The translations under genes and the position numbers were made by a program. From Gammaproteobacteria bacterium (lineage in GTDB: Bacteria; Pseudomonadota; Gammaproteobacteria; UBA11654), in assembly GCA_018672815.1 (NCBI GenBank), contig JABHDX010000038.1:1-41239 (forward strand): a stretch of DNA of 41,239 nucleotides, given 5' to 3'. The notes beneath the pieces were generated by a model. The model did not search any database, was not told the DNA's origin, and was given only the letters and a program-made list of their open reading frames with translations. Below, piece by piece: positions 1 through 7,983 of the stretch (position 1 is its first letter; each line of letters begins with the position of its first letter).

Positions 1-1
1 A

Positions 2-199
2 TCAGGAATAGCAATATGGATAAAACATAAATGGCCTTGGCTTGCTGTAGGTTGTTCAATTATGTTGCTTGCAGCTCAACCAACGTCAATTGGTCCTATA
101 CTTAGCAATGCCGGTGAGCCAATTTTTACTTTTGCAGTTACACTTGCAGCTATCAAATTTGGAAATAAAAATGAAGAACGAATAGCTTCTAATTCTTGA
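2..199 (+). CDS. C-terminal fragment of a membrane protein, function unknown
   Basis: An open frame enters from the left edge and runs 65 codons to a TGA at 197-199; no start is visible, so only the C-terminus is present. The visible part has two hydrophobic stretches (roughly residues 10-28 and 40-54 of the fragment), separated by a short loop with proline and glycine, and ends in a charged tail rich in Lys, Asn and Glu. This looks like the last two membrane spans of an integral membrane protein. I do not recognise the family and assign no function. It converges tail-to-tail with moeA, which ends 10 bases further on. Confidence 0.55.
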   Translation, partial: SGIAIWIKHKWPWLAVGCSIMLLAAQPTSIGPILSNAGEPIFTFAVTLAAIKFGNKNEERIASNS

Positions 200-209
200 A
201 TAATTGAAG

Positions 210-1439
210 TCAAAGATTGATCGCTTCTCCGATATTAAGTGGCACTATCTCTATCTCTTGATCTTTATTAATTGCCTCCAAACCTTCTGGAATAATTGCC
301 CAAGAATTTGCTTCCCTGAAAGGGTTCAGTTTGAAGGATTCTTGTCCTTCTAAAATTATGACCTCTAACTTACCTTGATCATTTACTGTTGTTTTTGCTT
401 TAGCAAAAAAACAGAACTTTCCTGATTTTTTAAATTCCAATTGATTTACTGCAACTAGATAGTTTTCTTTTGCCTGTCCTTGCATTAATCGTATGGCATT
501 GTTGACAAAAAAACGAAAGCCGACTGCTACTGATACTGGGTTTCCAGGTAAACCAAAGAGAATTTTTCCATCTGGTAATTTTGCCATTAATATTGGCTTT
601 CCAGGTCTGATCCAGACTTTATGGAATAATATTTCTGCACCCATATCAAGTAATACAGATGGCACAAAGTCAGCTTTTCCAGCAGAGACACCACCACTTG
701 TAATAATAATGTCTGATCCAGAATCTATACATTCTTTGATTTTATTTTTGATTTCACAAGGGTCATCTTTTGCATGTAGCTGATTGGTGCATTGTAGCCC
801 TAATCTTTTGACGCAAGCTTCAATATAAGGCCCATTAGTATTGGGTATGCTTGATTCATTATTCCCATCTAATTCACTTCCAGTTGCAATAATGCCAATC
901 TTAGGTGATTGGAATATTTGCACCTTATCAATTCCATTCATCAATATTGCCATCAAGTTATATGGGTTAATGGAACTTCCTTTTTCTAAAATAATATCCC
1001 CAGGTAAGAAATCTTCTCCAGCTAGGCGAACATTTCTATCTTTTTTTATTCCTTCATCAAGAATTAGAAATCTTTTATTATTCTCAGTAATAATTTTGGC
1101 TTGCTCTATGGGAATGACCGCATCAAAACTTTTGGGCATCAATGCTCCTGTCATGATTTCAAAACTAACATCATTTTCATCCGAAGCAATAAATTTATCT
1201 CCAGCGTAGATAGTATTTTTAATTTCAAAGCGTTTAGGATTATCTTTTGTAATCTCAATTGTTTCTTTGGTTTGAATTGCTACACCATCCATTGCAGAGT
1301 TAGAGAGAGCAGGCACGGGCGATTTGGATACTAAGGTTTTTGCATTAATGCCAAAAGCCTGTTTAACATCAGTATCTTTTACTGCTAGCGAAGTCACATT
1401 TTTTTCTATAATATTTAATGCTTCTTTATAATTGATCAT
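210..1439 (-). CDS. moeA: Molybdopterin molybdenumtransferase MoeA
   Basis: MoeA inserts molybdate into adenylylated molybdopterin, releasing mature molybdenum cofactor in the cytoplasm. The 409 residues match the usual family length. Visible family motifs in order: SAMDGVAI near residue 47 (the PAMDGYA-type motif), GEDFLPGDIIL near 140, IIATGSEL near 184, the cofactor-binding block IIITSGGVSAGKADF near 245, and LFGLPGNPVSV near 295. ATG start at 1437-1439. It is divergent from the molybdoenzyme operon that begins at 1567, with about 127 bases between. The cofactor-maturation gene therefore sits directly beside an enzyme that needs its product. Whether it serves only this enzyme or is the sole moeA in the genome cannot be told here. 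The family call is secure. Confidence 0.95.
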   Translation of the reverse strand: MINYKEALNIIEKNVTSLAVKDTDVKQAFGINAKTLVSKSPVPALSNSAMDGVAIQTKETIEITKDNPKRFEIKNTIYAGDKFIASDENDVSFEIMTGALMPKSFDAVIPIEQAKIITENNKRFLILDEGIKKDRNVRLAGEDFLPGDIILEKGSSINPYNLMAILMNGIDKVQIFQSPKIGIIATGSELDGNNESSIPNTNGPYIEACVKRLGLQCTNQLHAKDDPCEIKNKIKECIDSGSDIIITSGGVSAGKADFVPSVLLDMGAEILFHKVWIRPGKPILMAKLPDGKILFGLPGNPVSVAVGFRFFVNNAIRLMQGQAKENYLVAVNQLEFKKSGKFCFFAKAKTTVNDQGKLEVIILEGQESFKLNPFREANSWAIIPEGLEAINKDQEIEIVPLNIGEAINL

Positions 1440-1566
1440 GATTTATATATATTTTATTTGGAGTCTAAGCTTATTGTGCATTGTTTTAATGAGGGATGGA
1501 AAAATTTTTAAATTTAAAGCATAAGACCTTTTTAAGATAGAATTAATTAATAATTAGGTAACCGTA
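1440..1566. promoter_or_regulatory. Divergent intergenic region between moeA and the molybdoenzyme operon
   Basis: This 127-base AT-rich spacer must hold the promoters of both divergent transcripts. I see no convincing sigma70 pair. An AGG at 1556-1558 lies 8 bases before the TTG start of the alpha subunit and could serve as a weak ribosome-binding site. A half-matching FNR-like motif overlaps the moeA start (TTGAT at 1432-1436), but its second half deviates. Confidence 0.35.
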
Positions 1567-4317
1567 TTGACTAAGATTAATAGAAGAAATTTCTTACAAG
1601 GCTCAGCAGCAGCTGGACTTAGTCTTGGATTGCAATATGGATCTATGGAAAAAACATTTTCAAGCGAAACTTATCGCGGTTTCGAGGATCTCTATAGAAA
1701 AAAATGGACTTGGGATAGAGTTGTAAGAGGAACGCACGGTACTAACTGTGCTGGCACTTGTGCCTTTAACGTATATATTAAGAATGGTGTTGTTTGGCGA
1801 GAAGAGCAACAAGGACAATATGAACAATTGGGAGATGTTCCTGACTTTGGACCCAGAGGTTGTCAAAAAGGTATGCGTCATCATAAATATATGTATGGCA
1901 AGCAACGCATACTTTATCCATTAAAAAGAACTGGTAAAAGAGGTGAAGGTAAGTGGGAAAGGATTAGTTGGGAACAGGCTACCACAGAGATTGCAGATAA
2001 GTTTCTTGATTACGCAATAGAATATAATCCTGAATGTATTTCTTATGGAAGCGGTACACAGATGTCTGTGAAAATGGCTTCCTTTTCTTCACATTTACGA
2101 TTTGGCAATATTACGGGTGTTACTGTTCCTGAATTCTTTTCAGGTGTTGGAGATCTTCCCACCGGTTCATATATGACCTTAGGCCAAGTCTACACAGGCG
2201 ATACATTTGCTTCTGTGTATAAAGCAAAATGTGTTTTAGTCTGGATGAGTAATCCAGCTGTGACACGAATACCTGATGCACACTTCTTTTGGGAGGCTCG
2301 TTATAATGGTACCCAGGTCATTTCAATTTCTCCTGAATTTACTCCTACAGCAATGCATTCCAGTATGTGGCTCAACCCGAAACCAGGGACAGATGCAGCC
2401 CTAGCTATGTCAATGGTCGGTGTGATGATCGATGAGAAACTCTATCAATCAGATTATATAAAAGAGCAAACTGATTTACCGCTTTTAGTAAGAACTGATA
2501 CAAAAGAATTTTTAAGAAGAGAGGATCTATCACTCTATGGTTTACTGGCTGTTGATGATAATGTTTATTATATGTGGGATGAGGAGACAGATGCCATTGT
2601 ACAGGCACCTGGGACAGGGAGAGCTGATAAACCTATGGGGAGAGATAGGCGTAAGCATGGAACATTAGATCTTGGAAACATAAAGCCAATTTTAGAAGGA
2701 AGATGGAAGATTAAAACATTGGATGGTGAAGTTGAAATCACCACAGTTTTCGAATTATTAAAAGAAGAATGCAAACAGTATACACCTGAAAAATCTTCCG
2801 AGATCACTGGGGTTAATCCTGGCGTCATCAAAAAAACAGCTCGAGTTTTTGCAGATGCTCAACCAGCCATGATTTATGCAGGCTATGCTTCATGTAAATG
2901 GCTTCATGGTGATCTCTTACAAAGAGCAATGCTATTAATGTTAGCTCTAAGTGGAAGTACGGGTAAAGAAGGTGGCGGGCTACAAATAGCAAATGCACCC
3001 GTTTCTAGAGGAATAAATCAATTTGGTTTTTCTGATATTGGTCCTGCACTTCGACTAATTTCTGCTACCACATGGGATTATGATCACGGGAATATGAAGC
3101 AGTTGAATGAGAAGATATACGGAAAGGATCTTGCTGAAACATTCGATCAATATTATAAAAAAAGTATCAGCGAAGATTGGTTCCCAGATTACAGCCAAAA
3201 TGGCTATAAAATGGGAATATTTGCTGGAAACAATGGAGCCAACTGGAGAGCTACTGGAAGTCATTGGAGAAAAAATGCTTTGGAATCCCTTGAGGTTATT
3301 GTTTCGTTGGCACCCGACATGGGAATAACAGCACTTACCTCAGATTATGTTTTGCCAATAGCTCATCACTACGAAAGAAATGATTTAATGTTGCAATCAA
3401 GAGTGCCTTACTTGCAGGTCCTTAATGAAGCAGTGAGACCACTCGGTGAATCTGTAGATGACTGGGAAGCAAACAGGAGACTGGCTGAAGCTATCAGCAT
3501 TAGAGCTAAAGAAAGAGGTATAAGGCCAATTAGAGATGTGGTTGATGGAAGGACGGTTAGAAGAGATTACACCAAGACGCTAGAGTTATATACAATGAAT
3601 GGAAGACTTAAAAATTCAACCGATGTTGCTCAATTTATCATCAATACTAGTCATGGACTTCCAAAAATTTCATTTGAAGAGTTATCCGAAAAAGGTATTG
3701 TTAGAGTGGATGGTTCGGATAACACAATGTGGGATAATGAGGACTCACCTTACCATACTGAAGTAGCAAAGAGTGTTAGAGACAAACATCCCTATGAAAC
3801 ATTTACAGGCAGGCAACAGTTTTATATTGATCACGAATGGTTTATTGAATTTGAAGAGACGTTACCAACCTATAAGGAGCCTCTTGAAATCAAAGATTTT
3901 CCTATGAGAATGATGATGGGACATGCACGTCATGGTATCCATAGTATGTGGAGGGATGACTCTTTACTTTTAAGTTTGCAGCGAGGCGAACCTGATATTT
4001 ATATTAATCCAGATGATGCAAAAGCAAGAGATGTTCTTGATGGAGACATGGTGAGAGTATTTAATATAGCAGGTGAATTTTTTGCTATGGCGCATGTCAG
4101 TTCATCGATCCAGCCTAGTATGCTCTTTATGTACCATGGATGGGATCCTAAATTATTTCAAAATGGGAAAAATTTTGGTGAAGTTATTCCAACTGGGGGA
4201 TTGATTAAGCCCACTTCAATGGCCGGAGATTATGGGCATTTAGGTTATCAACCACTTGCATTCGCACCTAATCAAACTTATAAAGATTTTACTTGTGATT
4301 TTGAAAAGTCAGCATGA
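1567..4317 (+). CDS. Type II DMSO-reductase-family molybdopterin oxidoreductase, alpha (catalytic) subunit
   Basis: This is a periplasmic bis-molybdopterin-guanine-dinucleotide enzyme of the group that includes NarG, ethylbenzene dehydrogenase EbdA, dimethylsulfide dehydrogenase DdhA, and selenate and chlorate reductases. A twin-arginine signal is plain: NRRNFL at residues 5-10, followed by a hydrophobic stretch. An Fe-S cluster site of the type II pattern follows: H57, C61, C65 and C99, where histidine replaces the first cysteine. The probable molybdenum ligand is D196 in GVGDLP, equivalent to NarG Asp222; the SNPAVTRIPDAHFF block that follows is also typical. Length (916) suits EbdA/DdhA better than NarG (about 1250). 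The start is TTG, chosen because it opens the Tat signal. The gene overlaps its chaperone gene by 4 bases (ATGA). The substrate and the direction of catalysis cannot be read from the sequence. Confidence 0.9.
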   Translation: MTKINRRNFLQGSAAAGLSLGLQYGSMEKTFSSETYRGFEDLYRKKWTWDRVVRGTHGTNCAGTCAFNVYIKNGVVWREEQQGQYEQLGDVPDFGPRGCQKGMRHHKYMYGKQRILYPLKRTGKRGEGKWERISWEQATTEIADKFLDYAIEYNPECISYGSGTQMSVKMASFSSHLRFGNITGVTVPEFFSGVGDLPTGSYMTLGQVYTGDTFASVYKAKCVLVWMSNPAVTRIPDAHFFWEARYNGTQVISISPEFTPTAMHSSMWLNPKPGTDAALAMSMVGVMIDEKLYQSDYIKEQTDLPLLVRTDTKEFLRREDLSLYGLLAVDDNVYYMWDEETDAIVQAPGTGRADKPMGRDRRKHGTLDLGNIKPILEGRWKIKTLDGEVEITTVFELLKEECKQYTPEKSSEITGVNPGVIKKTARVFADAQPAMIYAGYASCKWLHGDLLQRAMLLMLALSGSTGKEGGGLQIANAPVSRGINQFGFSDIGPALRLISATTWDYDHGNMKQLNEKIYGKDLAETFDQYYKKSISEDWFPDYSQNGYKMGIFAGNNGANWRATGSHWRKNALESLEVIVSLAPDMGITALTSDYVLPIAHHYERNDLMLQSRVPYLQVLNEAVRPLGESVDDWEANRRLAEAISIRAKERGIRPIRDVVDGRTVRRDYTKTLELYTMNGRLKNSTDVAQFIINTSHGLPKISFEELSEKGIVRVDGSDNTMWDNEDSPYHTEVAKSVRDKHPYETFTGRQQFYIDHEWFIEFEETLPTYKEPLEIKDFPMRMMMGHARHGIHSMWRDDSLLLSLQRGEPDIYINPDDAKARDVLDGDMVRVFNIAGEFFAMAHVSSSIQPSMLFMYHGWDPKLFQNGKNFGEVIPTGGLIKPTSMAGDYGHLGYQPLAFAPNQTYKDFTCDFEKSA

Positions 4318-4991
4318 ATGATTTATCGACAGCAATCAATTACGAAAGAGTATGCGATCAATCTTTAAGAAAAGTAGAAGAAACCGCTAAACCCAGAAGT
4401 AATCTATATACTTATTTTTCTCTTTTGTTGGGTTCACCTCATGAATTAGTATTAGAATCTAAGATAAAATTCAATGACTCAATTTTGAAAGGGTTGCCGT
4501 ATACTTTTGAAATCAGTGACTTAATTAAGGAATATAGTGAGACTGAAATCATTGATTTGAAGCGTCAGTATAGTGCTTTATTTGAAGTAGGTGATGAAGG
4601 GCCTCCAGCGCCAATCAGAGAAGATCTATTTCTATCACAACCAGCAAAATTAAGAGAAGATTTGGTGCGTTTTTATGATTATTTTGGATACACTTTAAAC
4701 GATGAGTTTCAATGGCAGATGGACCATCTGTCGATTGAGATTGAATTCATGCATTTTCTTATTTTTCAAGAACTAGAGTCAAACGATAATAAATTATCAT
4801 TCCAGCTTGGCCAGTTAGATTTTTCAGAGAAGCATCTAGTGAATTGGATACCTGACTTGTCTGCTACAATTAATCGTCTAGGCAGTGGTGATATCTATTC
4901 TAAAATTGTTGTAGAATTAAACAACTTTCTTTTAATCGATAATAATTGGCAAAAAGAAACAATTAATAGTATTCATAAAACGGGGAGTTAA
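4314..4991 (+). CDS. TorD/NarJ-like molybdoenzyme assembly chaperone (delta subunit type)
   Basis: A 225-residue cytoplasmic protein of the TorD/DmsD/NarJ family. These chaperones bind the Tat signal of the apo-catalytic subunit, hold it until the molybdenum cofactor is inserted, and are not part of the final complex. Visible signatures are the N-terminal helix NLYTYFSLLLGSP, the segment QYSALFEVGDEGPPAPI, and the conserved block DHLSIEIEFMHFL around residues 140-152. It overlaps the alpha gene by 4 bases and lies 2 bases before beta, so all three are almost certainly translated together. The alpha-chaperone-beta order differs from the ddhABDC and ebdABCD orders, where beta follows alpha directly. 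Confidence 0.88.
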   Translation: MNDLSTAINYERVCDQSLRKVEETAKPRSNLYTYFSLLLGSPHELVLESKIKFNDSILKGLPYTFEISDLIKEYSETEIIDLKRQYSALFEVGDEGPPAPIREDLFLSQPAKLREDLVRFYDYFGYTLNDEFQWQMDHLSIEIEFMHFLIFQELESNDNKLSFQLGQLDFSEKHLVNWIPDLSATINRLGSGDIYSKIVVELNNFLLIDNNWQKETINSIHKTGS

Positions 4992-4993
4992 GT

Positions 4994-5989
4994 ATGGGTC
5001 AAGTTGCAATGGTGATTGATTTAAATAAGTGTATAGGTTGCCAAACCTGCACTACTGCTTGCAAGTCTTTATGGACAGATGAACCTGGTCAAGAATATAT
5101 GCTCTGGAATAATGTTGAAACTAAGCCTGGTCCTGGGTATCCACGTTATTGGGAAGAAGGAGGAGGAGGTTGGGATGAACAAGGCAATCTCAATCGAGAT
5201 GGTCTGATGCCTAAGAAGGAAGATCATGGTGGAGAAGTTCCTTTGAATCATGATGAAGTGTATTTCAAGGGCCTTGAGGTAAGATTGCAACAAGAAGAGC
5301 CCATGGCTAAAGGTAAGGGTGCAAATTGGGATGAAGATACAAGTTCAGGAGATTACCCTAATAATTACCATTTCTATTTACCAAGAATGTGTAATCATTG
5401 TACTAAGCCAGCATGTCTAGAAGCTTGTCCTGTAAGAGCTATTTATAAAAGAGAAGAAGATGGGGTTGTGCTTATTGATCAGGATAAATGTCAAGGCATT
5501 AGAGAATGCAATAAAGCATGTCCTTACGACAAAATATACTTTAATTATGTCACTGGAAAATCTCAGAAATGCATTTTTTGTTTTCCTAGATTGGAAGAAG
5601 GAGTCGCACCAGCGTGTGCAAGACAGTGTCCAGGAAGATTAAGATTTGTTGGTTATCTTGAAGATGAAAATGGACCAATCAATGAATTAGTTTATCAATG
5701 GAAGGTTGCTCTGCCTTTACATCCAGAATATGGAACCGATCCTAATGTTTTTTATGTACCTCCAATGTTGCCTCCAACGTTTGATGAAAAAGGTGAATTT
5801 GCTGATGAGCCTCGAGTTCCAACGGAATATCTTAGAAGTCTTTTCGGAGAAAATGTTGATGAAGCATTGATTACGATGCAGTATGAGATGGAGAAAAAAC
5901 AAGAAGGTAAAGAATCTAGATTAATGGATATCTTAATAGCAAAAGAATGGAAATCATTGTTCAGCATTCCTGATGTGAAGATTTATTAA
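4994..5989 (+). CDS. NarH/DdhB-like iron-sulfur beta subunit of the molybdoenzyme
   Basis: An electron-transfer subunit with four cysteine clusters, expected to carry three [4Fe-4S] centres and one [3Fe-4S] centre. Groups seen: C13/C16/C19/C23; C133/C136/C141/C145; C166/C172/C176; and C193/C196/C208/C212. In the third group the sequence CQGIREC has isoleucine where a fourth cysteine would sit, matching the Trp-for-Cys change that gives NarH its [3Fe-4S] cluster. The KCIFCFPRLEEG block is typical of the NarH/EbdB/DdhB group. There is no signal peptide, so it would cross the membrane with the Tat-targeted alpha subunit. At 331 residues it is close to EbdB/DdhB and much shorter than NarH. It lies 2 bases after the chaperone gene and 29 bases before the MFS-cytochrome fusion. 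Confidence 0.92.
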   Translation: MGQVAMVIDLNKCIGCQTCTTACKSLWTDEPGQEYMLWNNVETKPGPGYPRYWEEGGGGWDEQGNLNRDGLMPKKEDHGGEVPLNHDEVYFKGLEVRLQQEEPMAKGKGANWDEDTSSGDYPNNYHFYLPRMCNHCTKPACLEACPVRAIYKREEDGVVLIDQDKCQGIRECNKACPYDKIYFNYVTGKSQKCIFCFPRLEEGVAPACARQCPGRLRFVGYLEDENGPINELVYQWKVALPLHPEYGTDPNVFYVPPMLPPTFDEKGEFADEPRVPTEYLRSLFGENVDEALITMQYEMEKKQEGKESRLMDILIAKEWKSLFSIPDVKIY

Positions 5990-6018
5990 TTAGTGAATAA
6001 CTCTTAAGGAAACTTCAA

Positions 6019-7983
6019 ATGGAGCTTTCAAAAGGCCGAATTTTTTTAATTATGACATCGCTGGTCTTGTCTTCAGTAATGGCAAGTCTAGACTCGAGTT
6101 TTACTCCCATTGCCATCCCAGACATGATCGATAAACTTGACTCAAGCACCAGTGAGGTGGTTTGGGTTGCCCTGGGATACTTAATTGCTGCAAGTGGACC
6201 AATGTTACTAGCTGCAAAAATGGCAGATGGTATTGGCCATGCAAGATTTTTCCAGATAGGTACATTGATTTATAGTCTTGCAATGATTGCATGTGCCTGG
6301 GCTCCTGATGCAAACACACTTATTGCAATCCGCTTTATCCAAGGTTTTGGTATGGCCTTATTTTTACCCACTACATTTGCAATTGCTACTGCCATGTATG
6401 GGCCAGAGAAAAGAGGAAGCGCACTTGGAATTCTTCAAGCAGCCAATGCAGTTGGCTTTGTTATGGGACCTGTTTTTGCTGGCTGGTTAATTGATGCTTA
6501 TGATTGGACAGCAATATTCTGGTCTCGCATACCTTTCGCTATTCTGGCTATTTTATTGGCTTTTTTTGCCCTTGGTTTTAAGCATCCTTTTCAGTTCTCT
6601 GAAAGAAAGAAGACATACGATTATCTTGGAGCAGTTTATTTAACGGTTGCATTATTTGGCATACTTTATGGATGTAATAAATTGCCAGTAGAGGATAATC
6701 ATCTAGATCTTTCAACTTGGATTATATTTGCACTTGGTTTTATTTTTTTTGTTTTCTTTATCAAACAGGAAAGCAAGCATAGTGATCCATTAATTGATCT
6801 GACTCTTTTTTCAAATAGTAATGATTTTTCAAAAGCTTCAATAGCTTTTGCCTCTGTTTTTGCTAGTTTTCCTGTCTACCTTTTTATACTCCCAATTATT
6901 ATGATTAGTGGTCTAGAGATGAAAGCTTGGGATGCAGGCCTTGCTTTAGGCTTGGCAGCTTTAGCAACTTTGCTAATTAGTCCAGTTGCTGGAAATCAGT
7001 CTGATAAAATTGGACCTGGTAAATTATGTATGATGGGTGCTTTAATTACTGCTATCGGCTATCTTTGTCTTTTTCTAGTATCAGCTGATTCAACGGTGTT
7101 TTCAATATTGCCAGCTATGGCATTAATTGGAGCTGGAACAGGTTTATTCTTTTCTCCTAATAATAATTTAATGTTATCGAGCGCTCCTCCAGAAAGGGCA
7201 GGAATGGTGTCCGGACTTTTTGGTGTTCTAAGACAATCAGGTTATGCTCTAGGCTTTGCTATTACTGCCAGTCTTTTTACTGCTATTCAAAATTATTTTG
7301 ATCTTCAATGGGCTTATTCTTCAATAGATCCCATGTCTCAAAGCTCAGCGTTAAGCATTACTGATATCTATCATCAAGGCAGTCAATGGTCTCCTGAAAT
7401 GCTTGTTTTTATTTTGCATATTGGGGTTTTATTGTGCACAAGCATACTTATTATTACATTCATTAATTCACTACCGAAAATTCAACTCAATATTGCTAAA
7501 CATTCTCTTATAGTTGCTTCTTCACTGCTTATTGCTTTTCTATCCATCGCTGTATTTAGTTTAAATGCACCTGGCTATCTTAAGAAAGATGACCTCTCAG
7601 CAAATCTTACTAATAATGATAAAAATCCAATCAGTCCTTTTGGAATGTCATCCAGATCATTCAAAATTATCACCACTGCCAATGCTGAAAAAAATGATCA
7701 AACTGACAACAATACAAGCAATGTTAATTATGACAGTCGATGTGTTTTTTGTCATGGTTCTAATTTGGAGGGTATACCCGGTTTAGGAGTCTCTATCAAA
7801 GACTCTATGTTTCTAAAGAAAATGAATGTAGATGAAATTATAATTTTTTTAAAAGAAGGGCGAATGTCTAATTCTACTGATAGCATATCTGGCGGCGTAA
7901 TGCCTGGTTTTTCATGGTTGCCTGATGAAGAGATTAAAGACATTGCAGTTTTTATAAAATCGGCTAGCAGTAACTCTGAATGA
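6019..7983 (+). CDS. MFS (DHA2-type) transporter fused to an extra membrane segment and a C-terminal cytochrome c domain
   Basis: Residues 1 to about 485 form a 14-segment major facilitator of the DHA2/EmrB-QacA kind, with the motif-C region NAVGFVMGPVFAGW near residue 145. A further hydrophobic span follows at about 495-517. After a hydrophilic linker comes a class I cytochrome c domain: CVFCH at 575-579 binds heme, and M628 in GGVMPGF is the likely axial ligand. Fourteen spans would leave the C-terminus in the cytoplasm; the fifteenth places the cytochrome in the periplasm, where heme c is attached. AAGGAAA lies 7 bases upstream of the ATG. It follows the molybdoenzyme beta gene by 29 bases and overlaps the next transporter by 4. 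No gamma subunit gene is present, so this protein is the obvious electron partner candidate. That role, and the transported solute, are inference; the domain make-up is directly visible. Confidence 0.88.
   Translation: MELSKGRIFLIMTSLVLSSVMASLDSSFTPIAIPDMIDKLDSSTSEVVWVALGYLIAASGPMLLAAKMADGIGHARFFQIGTLIYSLAMIACAWAPDANTLIAIRFIQGFGMALFLPTTFAIATAMYGPEKRGSALGILQAANAVGFVMGPVFAGWLIDAYDWTAIFWSRIPFAILAILLAFFALGFKHPFQFSERKKTYDYLGAVYLTVALFGILYGCNKLPVEDNHLDLSTWIIFALGFIFFVFFIKQESKHSDPLIDLTLFSNSNDFSKASIAFASVFASFPVYLFILPIIMISGLEMKAWDAGLALGLAALATLLISPVAGNQSDKIGPGKLCMMGALITAIGYLCLFLVSADSTVFSILPAMALIGAGTGLFFSPNNNLMLSSAPPERAGMVSGLFGVLRQSGYALGFAITASLFTAIQNYFDLQWAYSSIDPMSQSSALSITDIYHQGSQWSPEMLVFILHIGVLLCTSILIITFINSLPKIQLNIAKHSLIVASSLLIAFLSIAVFSLNAPGYLKKDDLSANLTNNDKNPISPFGMSSRSFKIITTANAEKNDQTDNNTSNVNYDSRCVFCHGSNLEGIPGLGVSIKDSMFLKKMNVDEIIIFLKEGRMSNSTDSISGGVMPGFSWLPDEEIKDIAVFIKSASSNSE

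Noticed and set aside
493..1334. Several plus-strand open frames across this stretch
   Set aside because: They lie antisense to moeA, which has clear motifs over its whole length; the frames have no recognisable domains and reflect AT-rich codon structure. The same applies to antisense frames inside the alpha subunit, alaS and other genes.
1432..1445. FNR-like box TTGAT-CATG-ATTTA at the moeA start
   Set aside because: Only the first half matches TTGAT-N4-ATCAA; the second half differs at two of five bases and the site overlaps the moeA coding start.
1507..1518. 12-base perfect palindrome TTTAAATTTAAA
   Set aside because: Low-complexity AT sequence that is expected by chance at this base composition; no other support for an operator.
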